In this document: positions 42,948 to 50,864 of the stretch, piece by piece
Numbering within the stretch: the stretch's first letter is position 1
How the letters are laid out: the number at the start of each line of letters is the position of its first letter
Assembly: GCF_045629565.1 (NCBI RefSeq)
Contig: NZ_JAZQRL010000125.1
Location: 1-64,000, forward strand
Direction of reading: 5' to 3'
Length of the DNA stretch: 64,000 nt
DNA from: Arcticibacter sp045629565
Lineage (GTDB): Bacteria > Bacteroidota > Bacteroidia > Sphingobacteriales > Sphingobacteriaceae
Program-made: the position numbers and the translations under genes
Notes under the pieces: generated by a model
What the model saw: the letters and a program-made list of their open reading frames with translations, nothing else
Database searches by the model: none
What the model was told of the DNA's origin: nothing

Positions 42948-43832
42948 ATGAAGAAGGTTCTTAAAAGCCTTATCCAATATCCGCTATATATTATTTCATT
43001 ACTTCCGTTCCGGGTACTGTATTTACTTGCCGATTTTCTTTACCTCATTTTATACCATGTAATAAAGTATAGGAGAAATGTAGTCAGGGTAAATCTGAAG
43101 AGATCATTTCCTGAAAAAACCGAAGATGAGCTCAGAAGCATAGAAAAGAAGTTTTACTTGAACCTTGTCGATATCATGGTAGAAACGCTTAAAATGGCGT
43201 CGATATCTGAAGCGACGATTCAAAAGAGGCTGAAAATCACGAATAAAGAATTGATTCAGAAGTTTTATGACCAAAAGCGACCCGTTATGATTGTGACGGC
43301 GCACTACGGTAACTGGGAATGGGGCACTCCAATTATATCATCCCTCTACCCAGATCCCTGCATGGTTGTATATAAACCTATATCGGACAAGAACTTTGAG
43401 AAGATCCTGAATGGCTGGCGATCCAGATTCGGTGCTATTATGGTTCCTATGAAGAGCACGCTGCGGGCACTGCTGGCAAACAAATCGGAAACGTTTTGCC
43501 TGGCGCTCGTAGGCGACCAGACGCCTGTACGCAGCGAGACACAATATTTCACGACCTTCCTGAACCAGCGTACCGCAATTTTTCTGGGCATTGAAAAGAT
43601 CGCCATAAAAATGAATATTCCGGTTGTATATGCACACCTGGACCGTGTTAAACGTGGGTTCTATGAATGCCATCTTACCACATTGTTCGAAAACCCGAGA
43701 GAAACACATGACCATCAAATAACAGAAGCTCATACACGCTTTCTGGAACAAATTATAATTAAGAAGCCAGAGATGTGGCTATGGTCTCATAAACGCTGGA
43801 AGTTTAACGAATTACAAGGCGATGTCAGATAA
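42948..43832 (+). CDS. LpxL/HtrB-like lipid A acyltransferase family protein
   Basis: A 294-residue membrane-associated acyltransferase of the lipid A late-acylation family, which transfers a fatty acyl chain onto lipid A or a related lipid. One N-terminal hydrophobic region (about 10-40) anchors it to the inner membrane. The catalytic HX4E motif is visible as HYGNWEWG near residues 117-124, followed by family segments VYKPISDKNFEKIL and LVGDQTPVRSE. The chosen ATG (42948) follows the -7 element at 42905; an upstream in-frame ATG at 42888 precedes it. The end overlaps the glycosyltransferase gene by 11 bases, so the two are coupled and probably act on the same envelope glycolipid. Confidence 0.9.
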   Translation: MKKVLKSLIQYPLYIISLLPFRVLYLLADFLYLILYHVIKYRRNVVRVNLKRSFPEKTEDELRSIEKKFYLNLVDIMVETLKMASISEATIQKRLKITNKELIQKFYDQKRPVMIVTAHYGNWEWGTPIISSLYPDPCMVVYKPISDKNFEKILNGWRSRFGAIMVPMKSTLRALLANKSETFCLALVGDQTPVRSETQYFTTFLNQRTAIFLGIEKIAIKMNIPVVYAHLDRVKRGFYECHLTTLFENPRETHDHQITEAHTRFLEQIIIKKPEMWLWSHKRWKFNELQGDVR

Positions 43833-44841
43833 ACCGAGTGTAGCTATCGTTATTTTAAACTGGAATGGCCAGGCTCTTCTGGAGAAATTTCTTCCTTCAG
43901 TAGTGAACTCGACATACACTAATCTCCGGATAGTTGTAGCCGACAATGCGTCTACTGATCACTCTGTGGAATACGTCAAGACGAATTTTCCTTTTATTGA
44001 GATTATTCAAAACGCAGAGAACGAAGGGTTCGCTTCAGGGTATAATACTGTTCTAAAACAGGTGGAATCAGACTACTACGTTCTTCTTAACTCTGATGTT
44101 GAGGTTACCCCGGATTGGATTGAACCCGTCATTGCGTTAATGGAAAGTGAAGAACTTATCGCTGCTGCACAGCCGAAGATCAGGGCTTACTATAGTCCGG
44201 AGCTCTTTGAACATGCTGGTGCGGCAGGCGGCTTCATCGACACTTATGGGTATCCATTCTGCCGGGGAAGGATATTTGACACCGTAGAAAAAGATGAGGG
44301 ACAATATTCTAGGTCGTCTGAAATATTCTGGGCGAGTGGCGCCGCTTTATTTATCAAAAGCCGCTACTGGAAAGATGCTCAAGGTTTCGATGCTGATTTC
44401 TTCGCCCATATGGAAGAGATTGATCTGTGCTGGCGATTGAAGCGCCAAGGCCTGAAGATTATGTATTGCGCTGATTCCACGGTTTTTCACGTCGGTGGAG
44501 GAACGTTGGAAACGGAGAACCCATATAAAACATATCTCAACTTCAGAAACAACCTTTTCATGCTTGTAAAAAACCTGGATGCCGACAGATGCTTTTATGT
44601 CATCTTTATGCGCTTTTGGCTTGACCTTATCAGCCTCTTAAAGTTCGCGTCTACCGGAAAGTTTAAACATGCCATGGCTATAAGCAAGGCACATCGGTCA
44701 TTTTTTTCTGAGCTCCGAAAGAACCGGGGAAAAAGAGCCAGGAGCGGCAGTCCGTTTAATGATAAAGGACTTTACAAGAAATCGATTGTTTGGCAATATT
44801 TCGTCAGGGGCAGAAAACACTTCAGTGATCTCCCTAAATAA
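43822..44841 (+). CDS. Family 2 glycosyltransferase (rhamnosyltransferase-like)
   Basis: A 339-residue GT-A fold glycosyltransferase of family 2. The nucleotide-sugar site shows VAIVILNWNGQALL at the start, VVADNASTDHS (about 38-48) and the metal-binding NSD at about residues 89-91 (LLNSDVEVTP). An acceptor-side acidic motif lies in FFAHMEEIDLCWR (about 193-205), as in WbbL-type rhamnosyltransferases. C-terminal hydrophobic and basic stretches suggest membrane association. It overlaps the lipid acyltransferase gene by 11 bases, pointing to synthesis of a surface glycan or glycolipid. Donor sugar is not certain. Confidence 0.92.
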   Translation: MSDKPSVAIVILNWNGQALLEKFLPSVVNSTYTNLRIVVADNASTDHSVEYVKTNFPFIEIIQNAENEGFASGYNTVLKQVESDYYVLLNSDVEVTPDWIEPVIALMESEELIAAAQPKIRAYYSPELFEHAGAAGGFIDTYGYPFCRGRIFDTVEKDEGQYSRSSEIFWASGAALFIKSRYWKDAQGFDADFFAHMEEIDLCWRLKRQGLKIMYCADSTVFHVGGGTLETENPYKTYLNFRNNLFMLVKNLDADRCFYVIFMRFWLDLISLLKFASTGKFKHAMAISKAHRSFFSELRKNRGKRARSGSPFNDKGLYKKSIVWQYFVRGRKHFSDLPK

Positions 44842-44941
44842 TGGGAATCAAATCTGGCAATGATCTTAAAGGCCGATCATGATCAGGACTGCTTTCCAGA
44901 GCACTAAGAACGATTAACGACTTAATCAGCTTCCAAAAGCG

Positions 44942-45676
44942 CTAGTGCGCGTTCTTTAAAGCTACTACACCACCGATAATGATTATTGAGGGATGTGTCA
45001 GCTGGTTACGTTCAGCAATAGCAGGCAAATCCTTTACTAAGCCGCTTCCCGACTTTTCTTTAAAATGTGTAGCATGCTGAATGATTGCGGCAGGCGTATC
45101 CCCCCGACCCTCCAATATATACGTCTCTGCAATCTCATGAACCTTTTTCATGCCCATATAGATTACAACAGTTGCATTGCTGTTCATCGCGAGCCGCAGG
45201 TCGGAAGACAGCCCTCCGTCCTTTTTAGTTCCGGTCAACACCCAGATACCCTCACTAATCGCGCGATGTGTGAGCGGGATATCACTGAAGCCGGAAGCCT
45301 GCATACTCGTAATACCTGGTATATAAAACGTCGCAATTCCCACCTGTCTGGCGAATAGCACTTCTTCAAACCCTCTTCCAAAAATAAATGGGTCCCCGCC
45401 CTTCAAACGCACCACCATACCCTTCTGAAAAGCTTTATCCCGTATGATCTCATGTATCGTTTCCTGGGCGGTGTAATCACCATAAGGGTGTTTACCGACA
45501 TAAATTAACTCGCAATCGGTTCGCGCGAAGTCCAGAAGCTCCTTATTAGCCAGATTATCATACAGAATTACCGGTGTTCGCTGGATGACTTTCAGTGCTT
45601 TTACGGTTATAAGTTCCGGGTCTCCCGGGCCTGCTCCCACTACATATAACTCCGGCGTAAACTCTTTTTCGTGCAT
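44942..45676 (-). CDS. cobA: Uroporphyrinogen-III C-methyltransferase
   Basis: A 244-residue SAM-dependent methyltransferase that makes precorrin-2 from uroporphyrinogen III, the branch point to siroheme and cobalamin. The family motifs are VVGAGPGDPELITVKA at the start, LYDNLA, the conserved VRLKGGDPFIFGRGFEE (about 88-104), PGITSMQA and the C-terminal PSIIIIGGVV. Length fits the single-domain CobA, not the fused CysG. The dehydrogenase/ferrochelatase step is not encoded in this window, so the gene stands alone here. Siroheme for sulfite or nitrite reductase is the likely end use. Confidence 0.95.
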   Translation of the reverse strand: MHEKEFTPELYVVGAGPGDPELITVKALKVIQRTPVILYDNLANKELLDFARTDCELIYVGKHPYGDYTAQETIHEIIRDKAFQKGMVVRLKGGDPFIFGRGFEEVLFARQVGIATFYIPGITSMQASGFSDIPLTHRAISEGIWVLTGTKKDGGLSSDLRLAMNSNATVVIYMGMKKVHEIAETYILEGRGDTPAAIIQHATHFKEKSGSGLVKDLPAIAERNQLTHPSIIIIGGVVALKNAH

Positions 45677-45778
45677 ACTTGTTATTAGAGGGGGAAATTA
45701 GCAACAATTTTGAAATATCCCTATTTCAGACGCAGAATAGATTAAATAAGCTTAAATTAGAATTAATAGAAGAACGAT

Positions 45779-46675
45779 ATGAGATACAATCGAGTCGGAA
45801 AGTCAGATATCAGGATCAGCGAAGTTGGATTTGGATGCATGTCTCTCGAAAAAGATGAGCAGGTAAACAAGCGCATTGTCGACGAGGCAATTGCAGCGGG
45901 AATCAATTTCTTCGACACCGCAGATCTTTATGATAAGGGAGAAAACGAAAAACAGGTTGGGAAGTTGCTTCAGAGGAGGCGCACCGATTGTATCATAGCC
46001 ACTAAGGTGGGAAACAAATGGAAAGAAGATGGCAGCGGATGGGATTGGGTGCCGGGAAAAGACTATATAATCAAGGCAGTAGAAGACAGTCTCAGGAGGT
46101 TGCAGACCGACTATATTGATTTATACCAGCTGCACGGCGGCACTTTGGAGGACCCGATAGACGACATCATCGAAGCCTTCACCGTGCTGGTGGATCAAGG
46201 CAAGATCCGGGCATACGGAATATCCTCCATACGCCCGCAGGTTATAAGAGAGTATCTGAACCGATCAGCTATTGTCAGCGTGATGATGCAATATAGTGTA
46301 CTGGACAGGCGGCCTGAAGAAAGTGTGTTCAAATTACTTCAGGAAAGTCACATATCTGTTCTTGCTCGCGGCAGTCTCGCTCAAGGATTGCTTTCAGGAA
46401 AGCCGGCTCGGGAATATCTAAGCCACTCAGCTGAAGAAGTGGAGGCAGCGGCCAGAGCTGTCTGCTTTGTGGCAGGTACCAAGCGGAGCGCCTCTCAAAC
46501 CGCAATTATGTATGCATTGAAGAAGCACCCTGTGGCTTCCGCGGTAGTAGGTATCCGCACTCTTGACCAGCTGAGGGATGTAGTGAATATTACCTCCGTC
46601 ACTGAACTTACAGCCGCCGAGCACCATTTCCTTAGCGAAAGCGTAAAGGCTGGTACGTATGACAAGTTTCGTTAA
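45779..46675 (+). CDS. Aldo/keto reductase
   Basis: A 298-residue NADPH-dependent aldo/keto reductase. The catalytic tetrad is complete: Asp46 (FFDTADLY), Tyr51, Lys76 (ATKVG) and His119 (YQLHGG). The TIM barrel includes the family patterns GFGCMSL, YIDLYQLH and the cofactor-binding end VVGIRTLDQLRDVV. It resembles the general AKR11/12-like group of soil Bacteroidota; the carbonyl substrate is not known. It ends 2 bases before the end of the convergent aldehyde dehydrogenase gene, so the two genes are adjacent but not one operon. Confidence 0.9.
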   Translation: MRYNRVGKSDIRISEVGFGCMSLEKDEQVNKRIVDEAIAAGINFFDTADLYDKGENEKQVGKLLQRRRTDCIIATKVGNKWKEDGSGWDWVPGKDYIIKAVEDSLRRLQTDYIDLYQLHGGTLEDPIDDIIEAFTVLVDQGKIRAYGISSIRPQVIREYLNRSAIVSVMMQYSVLDRRPEESVFKLLQESHISVLARGSLAQGLLSGKPAREYLSHSAEEVEAAARAVCFVAGTKRSASQTAIMYALKKHPVASAVVGIRTLDQLRDVVNITSVTELTAAEHHFLSESVKAGTYDKFR

Positions 46676-46677
46676 TG

Positions 46678-48039
46678 TCAGGGCCGATAGATCGTTTTTA
46701 CGTTTACGAACTCTTTAATACCATAGACGCCTAACTCTCTACCGTAACCCGATTGCTTTATTCCACCGAAGGGAAGTTCTGGGATGGAGCGAACATAGTC
46801 GTTGATAAAACAGCAGCCTGCATCGATCATACTTTCTGCGATCTTTGATGCACGCTGCAGATCCTGCGTAAAAACCGCCGAACCCAGACCAAAGACGGTT
46901 GAATTTGCTACACTTATTGCTTCCGCCTCATCTTTCACTACAATGACTGACGCTACCGGCCCGAACATTTCTTCATCATAGGCAGGCATCCCTTCTTTTA
47001 CGTTAATGAGAATGGTTGGTGGATAGAATGCATGCGGTCCTTTCTCAATGTTGCCGCCGAGAATACACTTCGCACCCGCCTTTATGCTTTTTTGTACTTG
47101 TTCATGCAACTCATCACGCAGGTTAACCGTAGCCATTGGTCCAATTTCGGTCTGCTCATCCATTGGATCACCTGGCTTCCGGGCAGCCATCTTTTCTTTG
47201 AAGCTCTCGATAAATCTCCCTGCAACCTGCTCCACTACAATAAAGCGTTTTGCAGCAATGCAGCTTTGTCCTGTATTAATCAGCCTGCTTTCTGCACATT
47301 TGGAGGCTGCAAGATCGATATCAGCATCCTCCAAAACAATATAAGGGTCGCTTCCCCCGAGCTCAAGCACAGCCTTTTTTAACAAAGAAGCAGCTTGTCC
47401 CGCAACCTTCATTCCCGCCCCAGTGCTTCCGGTGAGGGTCACTGCTTTTATGATGGGATTTTTAATAATTTCTTCGACTTCACTGCTTCCAACCAGCAGC
47501 GTCTGAAAAACATCCGCTGGAAGACCGGCCTCCCGCAAAACCTCTTCGATTGCCAGGGCGCAACCTGGAACATTGGAAGCGTGCTTTAAGACAGCGGTAT
47601 TACCGGCCATTAGTCCAGGCGCCAGAAATCGAAAACTTTGCCAGAAAGGAAAGTTCCAGGGCATCACAGCCAGGATCACGCCCAGGGGCTGAAAAGTGAT
47701 ATAACTCTCGCTGGCATCGGTGTTCACCTGTTCCTGTTTAAGAAATTGCCCGGCGTGCTCGGCATAATAGCTGCATACTAAGGCGCATTTATCGATCTCC
47801 GCCATTCCAGCTTTTACCGGCTTTCCCATTTCCTCGGCCATCAGCCCGGCGAGTTGTCGTCTTCGGAACTCGAGAACTTCAGATACACGCCGCAGGTATG
47901 CGCCACGTTCCTCGTATGACAACGACTTCCAGCTAAGGAAGGCCCTTTCTGATCTCTCCAGCTTCGCGCTTACTTCCGATGATGAAAGAGTTTCGTATTC
48001 TTTTATGAGATCACCGGTAAGTGGATTAATGGCTTTCAT
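46678..48039 (-). CDS. NAD(P)-dependent aldehyde dehydrogenase (succinate-semialdehyde type)
   Basis: A 453-residue aldehyde dehydrogenase with the core active site intact: oxyanion Asn129 (MPWNFPFW), Lys152, general base Glu226 (LELGGSDP) and nucleophile Cys260 (NTGQSCIAAKR). The sequence matches the succinate-semialdehyde dehydrogenase-like branch (GabD/Sad), which oxidises succinate semialdehyde to succinate. The frame extends to a TTG at 48048, but the ATG at 48039 gives the usual family start MKAINPLTGD. A strong terminator of the gene upstream lies 18 bases before it. Substrate assignment is by family resemblance only. Confidence 0.92.
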   Translation of the reverse strand: MKAINPLTGDLIKEYETLSSSEVSAKLERSERAFLSWKSLSYEERGAYLRRVSEVLEFRRRQLAGLMAEEMGKPVKAGMAEIDKCALVCSYYAEHAGQFLKQEQVNTDASESYITFQPLGVILAVMPWNFPFWQSFRFLAPGLMAGNTAVLKHASNVPGCALAIEEVLREAGLPADVFQTLLVGSSEVEEIIKNPIIKAVTLTGSTGAGMKVAGQAASLLKKAVLELGGSDPYIVLEDADIDLAASKCAESRLINTGQSCIAAKRFIVVEQVAGRFIESFKEKMAARKPGDPMDEQTEIGPMATVNLRDELHEQVQKSIKAGAKCILGGNIEKGPHAFYPPTILINVKEGMPAYDEEMFGPVASVIVVKDEAEAISVANSTVFGLGSAVFTQDLQRASKIAESMIDAGCCFINDYVRSIPELPFGGIKQSGYGRELGVYGIKEFVNVKTIYRP

Positions 48040-48057
48040 GTTGAACAAGTTTTATGC

Positions 48058-48096
48058 AAAAAAAAATGAGGCCATAGCTCGGAGAGTTAAGGCCTC
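48058..48096 (-). terminator. Intrinsic terminator of DUF2892 gene
   Basis: On the minus strand GAGGCC...GGCCTC (48091-48096 with 48068-48073) forms a 6-bp stem with a 17-base loop that can fold further (CTC/GAG). It is followed by A and a run of nine T (48066-48058). It lies 37 bases after the DUF2892 stop and just before the aldehyde dehydrogenase start. Confidence 0.7.
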
Positions 48097-48133
48097 GAAA
48101 TATAAAGGTTATTAATAGAAGCTTCGCTCTAAA

Positions 48134-48442
48134 TTAAGAAACCGAATATGTCTGAGGGGAATTCAAAGGTAGTGGCGCGGGGGTCTCGAAAGAATCTTCC
48201 ATAGCAGATTTAAGCGGACAGTATCCCGTAAGGCCACGCTGCAAAAGAGATCCGCCAATCATAATCTTGCCCAAAGAAATTAACGGATGGGAAAAGATAT
48301 TCGTTATTCCGTTGAAAAGAATAAAGGCTCCAGTACCTAATGATATTATCCGCTCGGACTTGCTTACGTTTGCATCAGGGTTTTCTTGAAGAAGCGGACC
48401 GTTGAATGACTCCTTTAAAGTGTCAATTATTTGATTGTTCAT
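48134..48442 (-). CDS. DUF2892 small membrane protein
   Basis: A 102-residue protein with the DUF2892 domain (NVSKSERIISLGTGAFILFNGIT, about 23-45, then LISLGKIMIGGSLLQRGLTGYCPL). Two membrane helices form a hairpin; the Gly-Tyr-Cys-Pro motif at the end of the second helix is conserved and is seen in YgaP-like rhodanese membrane anchors. A helical N-terminus and a proline-rich C-terminal tail flank it. The start is placed at the ATG at 48442; the open frame continues to 48475 but adds a poor sequence. The function of the family is unknown. Confidence 0.82.
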   Translation of the reverse strand: MNNQIIDTLKESFNGPLLQENPDANVSKSERIISLGTGAFILFNGITNIFSHPLISLGKIMIGGSLLQRGLTGYCPLKSAMEDSFETPAPLPLNSPQTYSVS

Positions 48443-48601
48443 AGCTGTATGATATAGATGTTTTAACCATAACATCTGGAAAGGAACACTGTTTAAAAAG
48501 AATTTAAAAACATTTCCGGCATTCTCGACGAGAACAAATTACGTCCAGATTGCAGGGAACGCTCGTTAGCAAGAAATATTTTCATTTAAATCAAAAAAAA
48601 C

Positions 48602-48631
48602 TTTGACACACTAAAATTTTACATATATTTG
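48602..48631 (+). promoter_or_regulatory. Near-consensus promoter driving a small RNA
   Basis: TTTG (48602-48605), 18 bases, then TATATTTG (48624-48631): an exact -33 and -7 pair for the Bacteroidota primary sigma factor with spacing one base short of the usual 19. It is the best promoter in the window, yet no plus-strand gene follows. Transcription should begin near 48637. Confidence 0.7.
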
Positions 48632-48636
48632 ATCAA

Positions 48637-48690
48637 GCTCATCTGGCTAATTATAAACCAAGCCCTTATCTCACCAAGATAAGGGTTTTT
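48637..48690 (+). ncRNA. Predicted small RNA, about 54 bases
   Basis: A transcript starting near 48637 would end in the strong terminator at 48663-48690, giving an RNA of about 50-55 bases with a free 5' part (about 48637-48662) and a hairpin tail. There is no open frame of useful size. Both flanking genes (DUF2892 and comEC) run on the minus strand, so promoter and terminator serve only this unit. A trans-acting small RNA or an antisense regulator is possible. It is not a recognised 6S, tmRNA or riboswitch. The exact ends are estimates. Confidence 0.55.
48663..48690 (+). terminator. Intrinsic terminator of the predicted small RNA
   Basis: A 9-bp perfect stem CCCTTATCT / AGATAAGGG (48663-48671 and 48677-48685) with loop CACCA is followed by TTTTT (48686-48690). 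The T-run is on the plus strand, so it ends plus-strand transcription although both neighbouring genes are on the minus strand. Confidence 0.8.
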
Positions 48691-48701
48691 CCTCCTTTCG
48701 G

Positions 48702-50864
48702 TTAAAGATCCTGAATATCAAGCTCTAATGCGCCTAATCGCTTAAGTGAATATGAGGGAATTCCCATAGAGTCTGACTGATAAAGCCATCGATCGGTATT
48801 TTGCTTACTGTTCTTGATCCCGATAACAACGTAGCTGATGTTATGAGTCTTTAACAGTGATGGAAGCTCTATTAGAGGATCGTCGTGAAGCATAACAATG
48901 CGCTTTCGTGGCAATTTGTTCCCTACACGATACCACCTTTGCGGGATGATGTTTGTGGACTGCCGCATAAGTTGGGACAAGCGTCCCCCATCGATTATTT
49001 CTAGTTCCAGATTTCGAAAGCGAACACTGCCACCAGATACCTTCAGATCCGGTTCAGCTATCAAGGAATCGAAATGTGCAACTTGACTTAAACGCAAATT
49101 CCTGTCGCGAATAAGGGGCATAACGGAATAAGATAAAGTGTTATTTCCAACGTCAATATCTGTGAGGATAGTAGCTCTGCCAGCCCGGGTGAATGCCACA
49201 GCAACATGGTTTCTGATAGAATAAAACACGACTGACTTCCTTCTCCAGATTATAAGTCCGCTTATAGTATAGATCGAGCTGATCAATACAGAAAGAATCA
49301 ACATATACCATACCGCCTTCTTACTCTTCTTTGTAATTCCGACAAACAAGAAGCCAATAAGAAGATAAATGAGCAAATAAAACGTAATATGCAGATGATA
49401 GCCATGCAGACTCGAGGAGGGCAACTTCGCTATGAAACGCAAACCAGCGTTCAGCGAAATGATTCCGTTCTCCATCAGCCAGGCAAGACATCTAAGGGGC
49501 ATGTCGGCAGAATACGGGAGGAAGGACATCATCAAAAAGCCCACTCCGGCGTACATCACCACCGTTACCGGCACCATTATAAAGACATTGCTTGCCAGGA
49601 AATACAATGGAAACTGATTAAAGTAATACAGGCACAATGGAAAAGTGGCTACTTGGGCGGCAAGTGAAAAAGCAAGATAAGACCATATCGCCCGATTTAT
49701 CGCCGATCTAAACTTAAGCATCGCGTTAATAACAGGGTAGAACAATATTAACCCGAAAACTGCTATATACGATAGCTGGAAGCCCAGGTCGAATAACCAG
49801 AGAGGCTTGCTTAAGAGCTGAAAAAATGCCGCCGCAGATACACAGTTGAATATACCTGCATTTCGGTTCAATAGTCGGCCTGTAATCATAAAGCTCATCA
49901 TGACCGCTGACCGACACGCTGCTGCCGAAAGACCGGAAAGCAGCGTATAGAGCCATACAAACATAACGATAAGCAGCGCCTGGGCAATATTCATCTTACG
50001 CCCTTTCCATATACCAAGTAAATACCCTGCGAGTGCGGCAACGATGGCAACATGCATTCCAGAAACAGATAGTACATGCATCACGCCGGTTGCACTATAT
50101 GTATTCAGGATCTCTCTGTTTAAATCTGCCTTGTATCCCAACAGTAATGTAGAGATCACTGCAGCTGCCTCCCTATCTTTGATATGTTGATCGAGTTTTT
50201 TGATGACTTTCTTTCGAAGTTTTACTGCTCCATAAAACACATTTCCGGTTTTTTCCCCTAGCCGTACTACCTCCGAAGTCTTTAGGAAGGCCCGATGCCA
50301 TACACTTTTGTTCGCCATGTACCGACGGTAGTTAAATTCTCCCGGGTTTGCGGGCGCTTCAATTTCTGAAAAGCGGGAAGGGACCATCAATATTGCTCCG
50401 ATAGATAGATTCACTGTGAAAGCCGGGTCCTTGAGACAGGAAATCAGCAATCTACCGTTTGCATGCGAATTAACGGAATCCGTTATAGCCCCATGAACAA
50501 GCGCTTCGAAACGGATTATGGAAGCTTTTTCCTCGGGTTCTGAGCAGATCTCGACTAAAAGCTGCTCTGAATACAGGTTACTGAAGTGTTTTTTCTGCTG
50601 ATCAAGCAGGAACGAACCTGTTCGGGTAAACGCTGCCGAGAATATGAAAAACTGAAAAAGTAAGCCAGGCAACCATTGCTTTAGATAAAGCTGATATTGT
50701 CTATACTGGATATGTAATATCAGCAGAAGTAGCATCAAGAGAAGGGTGAAGACAAACATCCCGTGACTGACAGTGAGGTTAAGTGCACTGTGAGACCTGG
50801 CGACAATGCCGGCTGCCATCGGGAACAGCAATCTCAGGAAGACATGTTTACTGACTGACTTCAT
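48702..50864 (-). CDS. comEC: ComEC/Rec2-family DNA channel
   Basis: A 720-residue inner-membrane protein that passes single-stranded DNA into the cytoplasm in transformation. A DUF4131-like N-domain with two helices (about 10-90) and a periplasmic OB-like region (about 95-220) come first. The competence domain (about 230-500) follows, with the conserved VMHVLSVSGMHVAIVAALAGYLLG, where Ser-Gly-Met-His lies in the channel core. The C-terminal part (about 540-720) is short and has no metallo-beta-lactamase nuclease motif, as in other Bacteroidota versions. Its start overlaps the stop of the upstream HhH-barrel gene by ATGA (50861-50864), so production is coupled to that outer-membrane protein. 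Confidence 0.93.
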   Translation of the reverse strand: MKSVSKHVFLRLLFPMAAGIVARSHSALNLTVSHGMFVFTLLLMLLLLILHIQYRQYQLYLKQWLPGLLFQFFIFSAAFTRTGSFLLDQQKKHFSNLYSEQLLVEICSEPEEKASIIRFEALVHGAITDSVNSHANGRLLISCLKDPAFTVNLSIGAILMVPSRFSEIEAPANPGEFNYRRYMANKSVWHRAFLKTSEVVRLGEKTGNVFYGAVKLRKKVIKKLDQHIKDREAAAVISTLLLGYKADLNREILNTYSATGVMHVLSVSGMHVAIVAALAGYLLGIWKGRKMNIAQALLIVMFVWLYTLLSGLSAAACRSAVMMSFMITGRLLNRNAGIFNCVSAAAFFQLLSKPLWLFDLGFQLSYIAVFGLILFYPVINAMLKFRSAINRAIWSYLAFSLAAQVATFPLCLYYFNQFPLYFLASNVFIMVPVTVVMYAGVGFLMMSFLPYSADMPLRCLAWLMENGIISLNAGLRFIAKLPSSSLHGYHLHITFYLLIYLLIGFLFVGITKKSKKAVWYMLILSVLISSIYTISGLIIWRRKSVVFYSIRNHVAVAFTRAGRATILTDIDVGNNTLSYSVMPLIRDRNLRLSQVAHFDSLIAEPDLKVSGGSVRFRNLELEIIDGGRLSQLMRQSTNIIPQRWYRVGNKLPRKRIVMLHDDPLIELPSLLKTHNISYVVIGIKNSKQNTDRWLYQSDSMGIPSYSLKRLGALELDIQDL

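Noticed and set aside
44875..44884. GATCATGATC palindrome between convergent genes
   Set aside because: Short, no matching copy near a promoter, and no T-run to make it a terminator.
48663..48699. Hairpin as the terminator of comEC, and CCTCCTTTC as an rRNA remnant
   Set aside because: The T-run is on the plus strand, so it does not serve minus-strand comEC. The 9-base match to the 16S tail has no neighbouring rRNA sequence and is probably chance.
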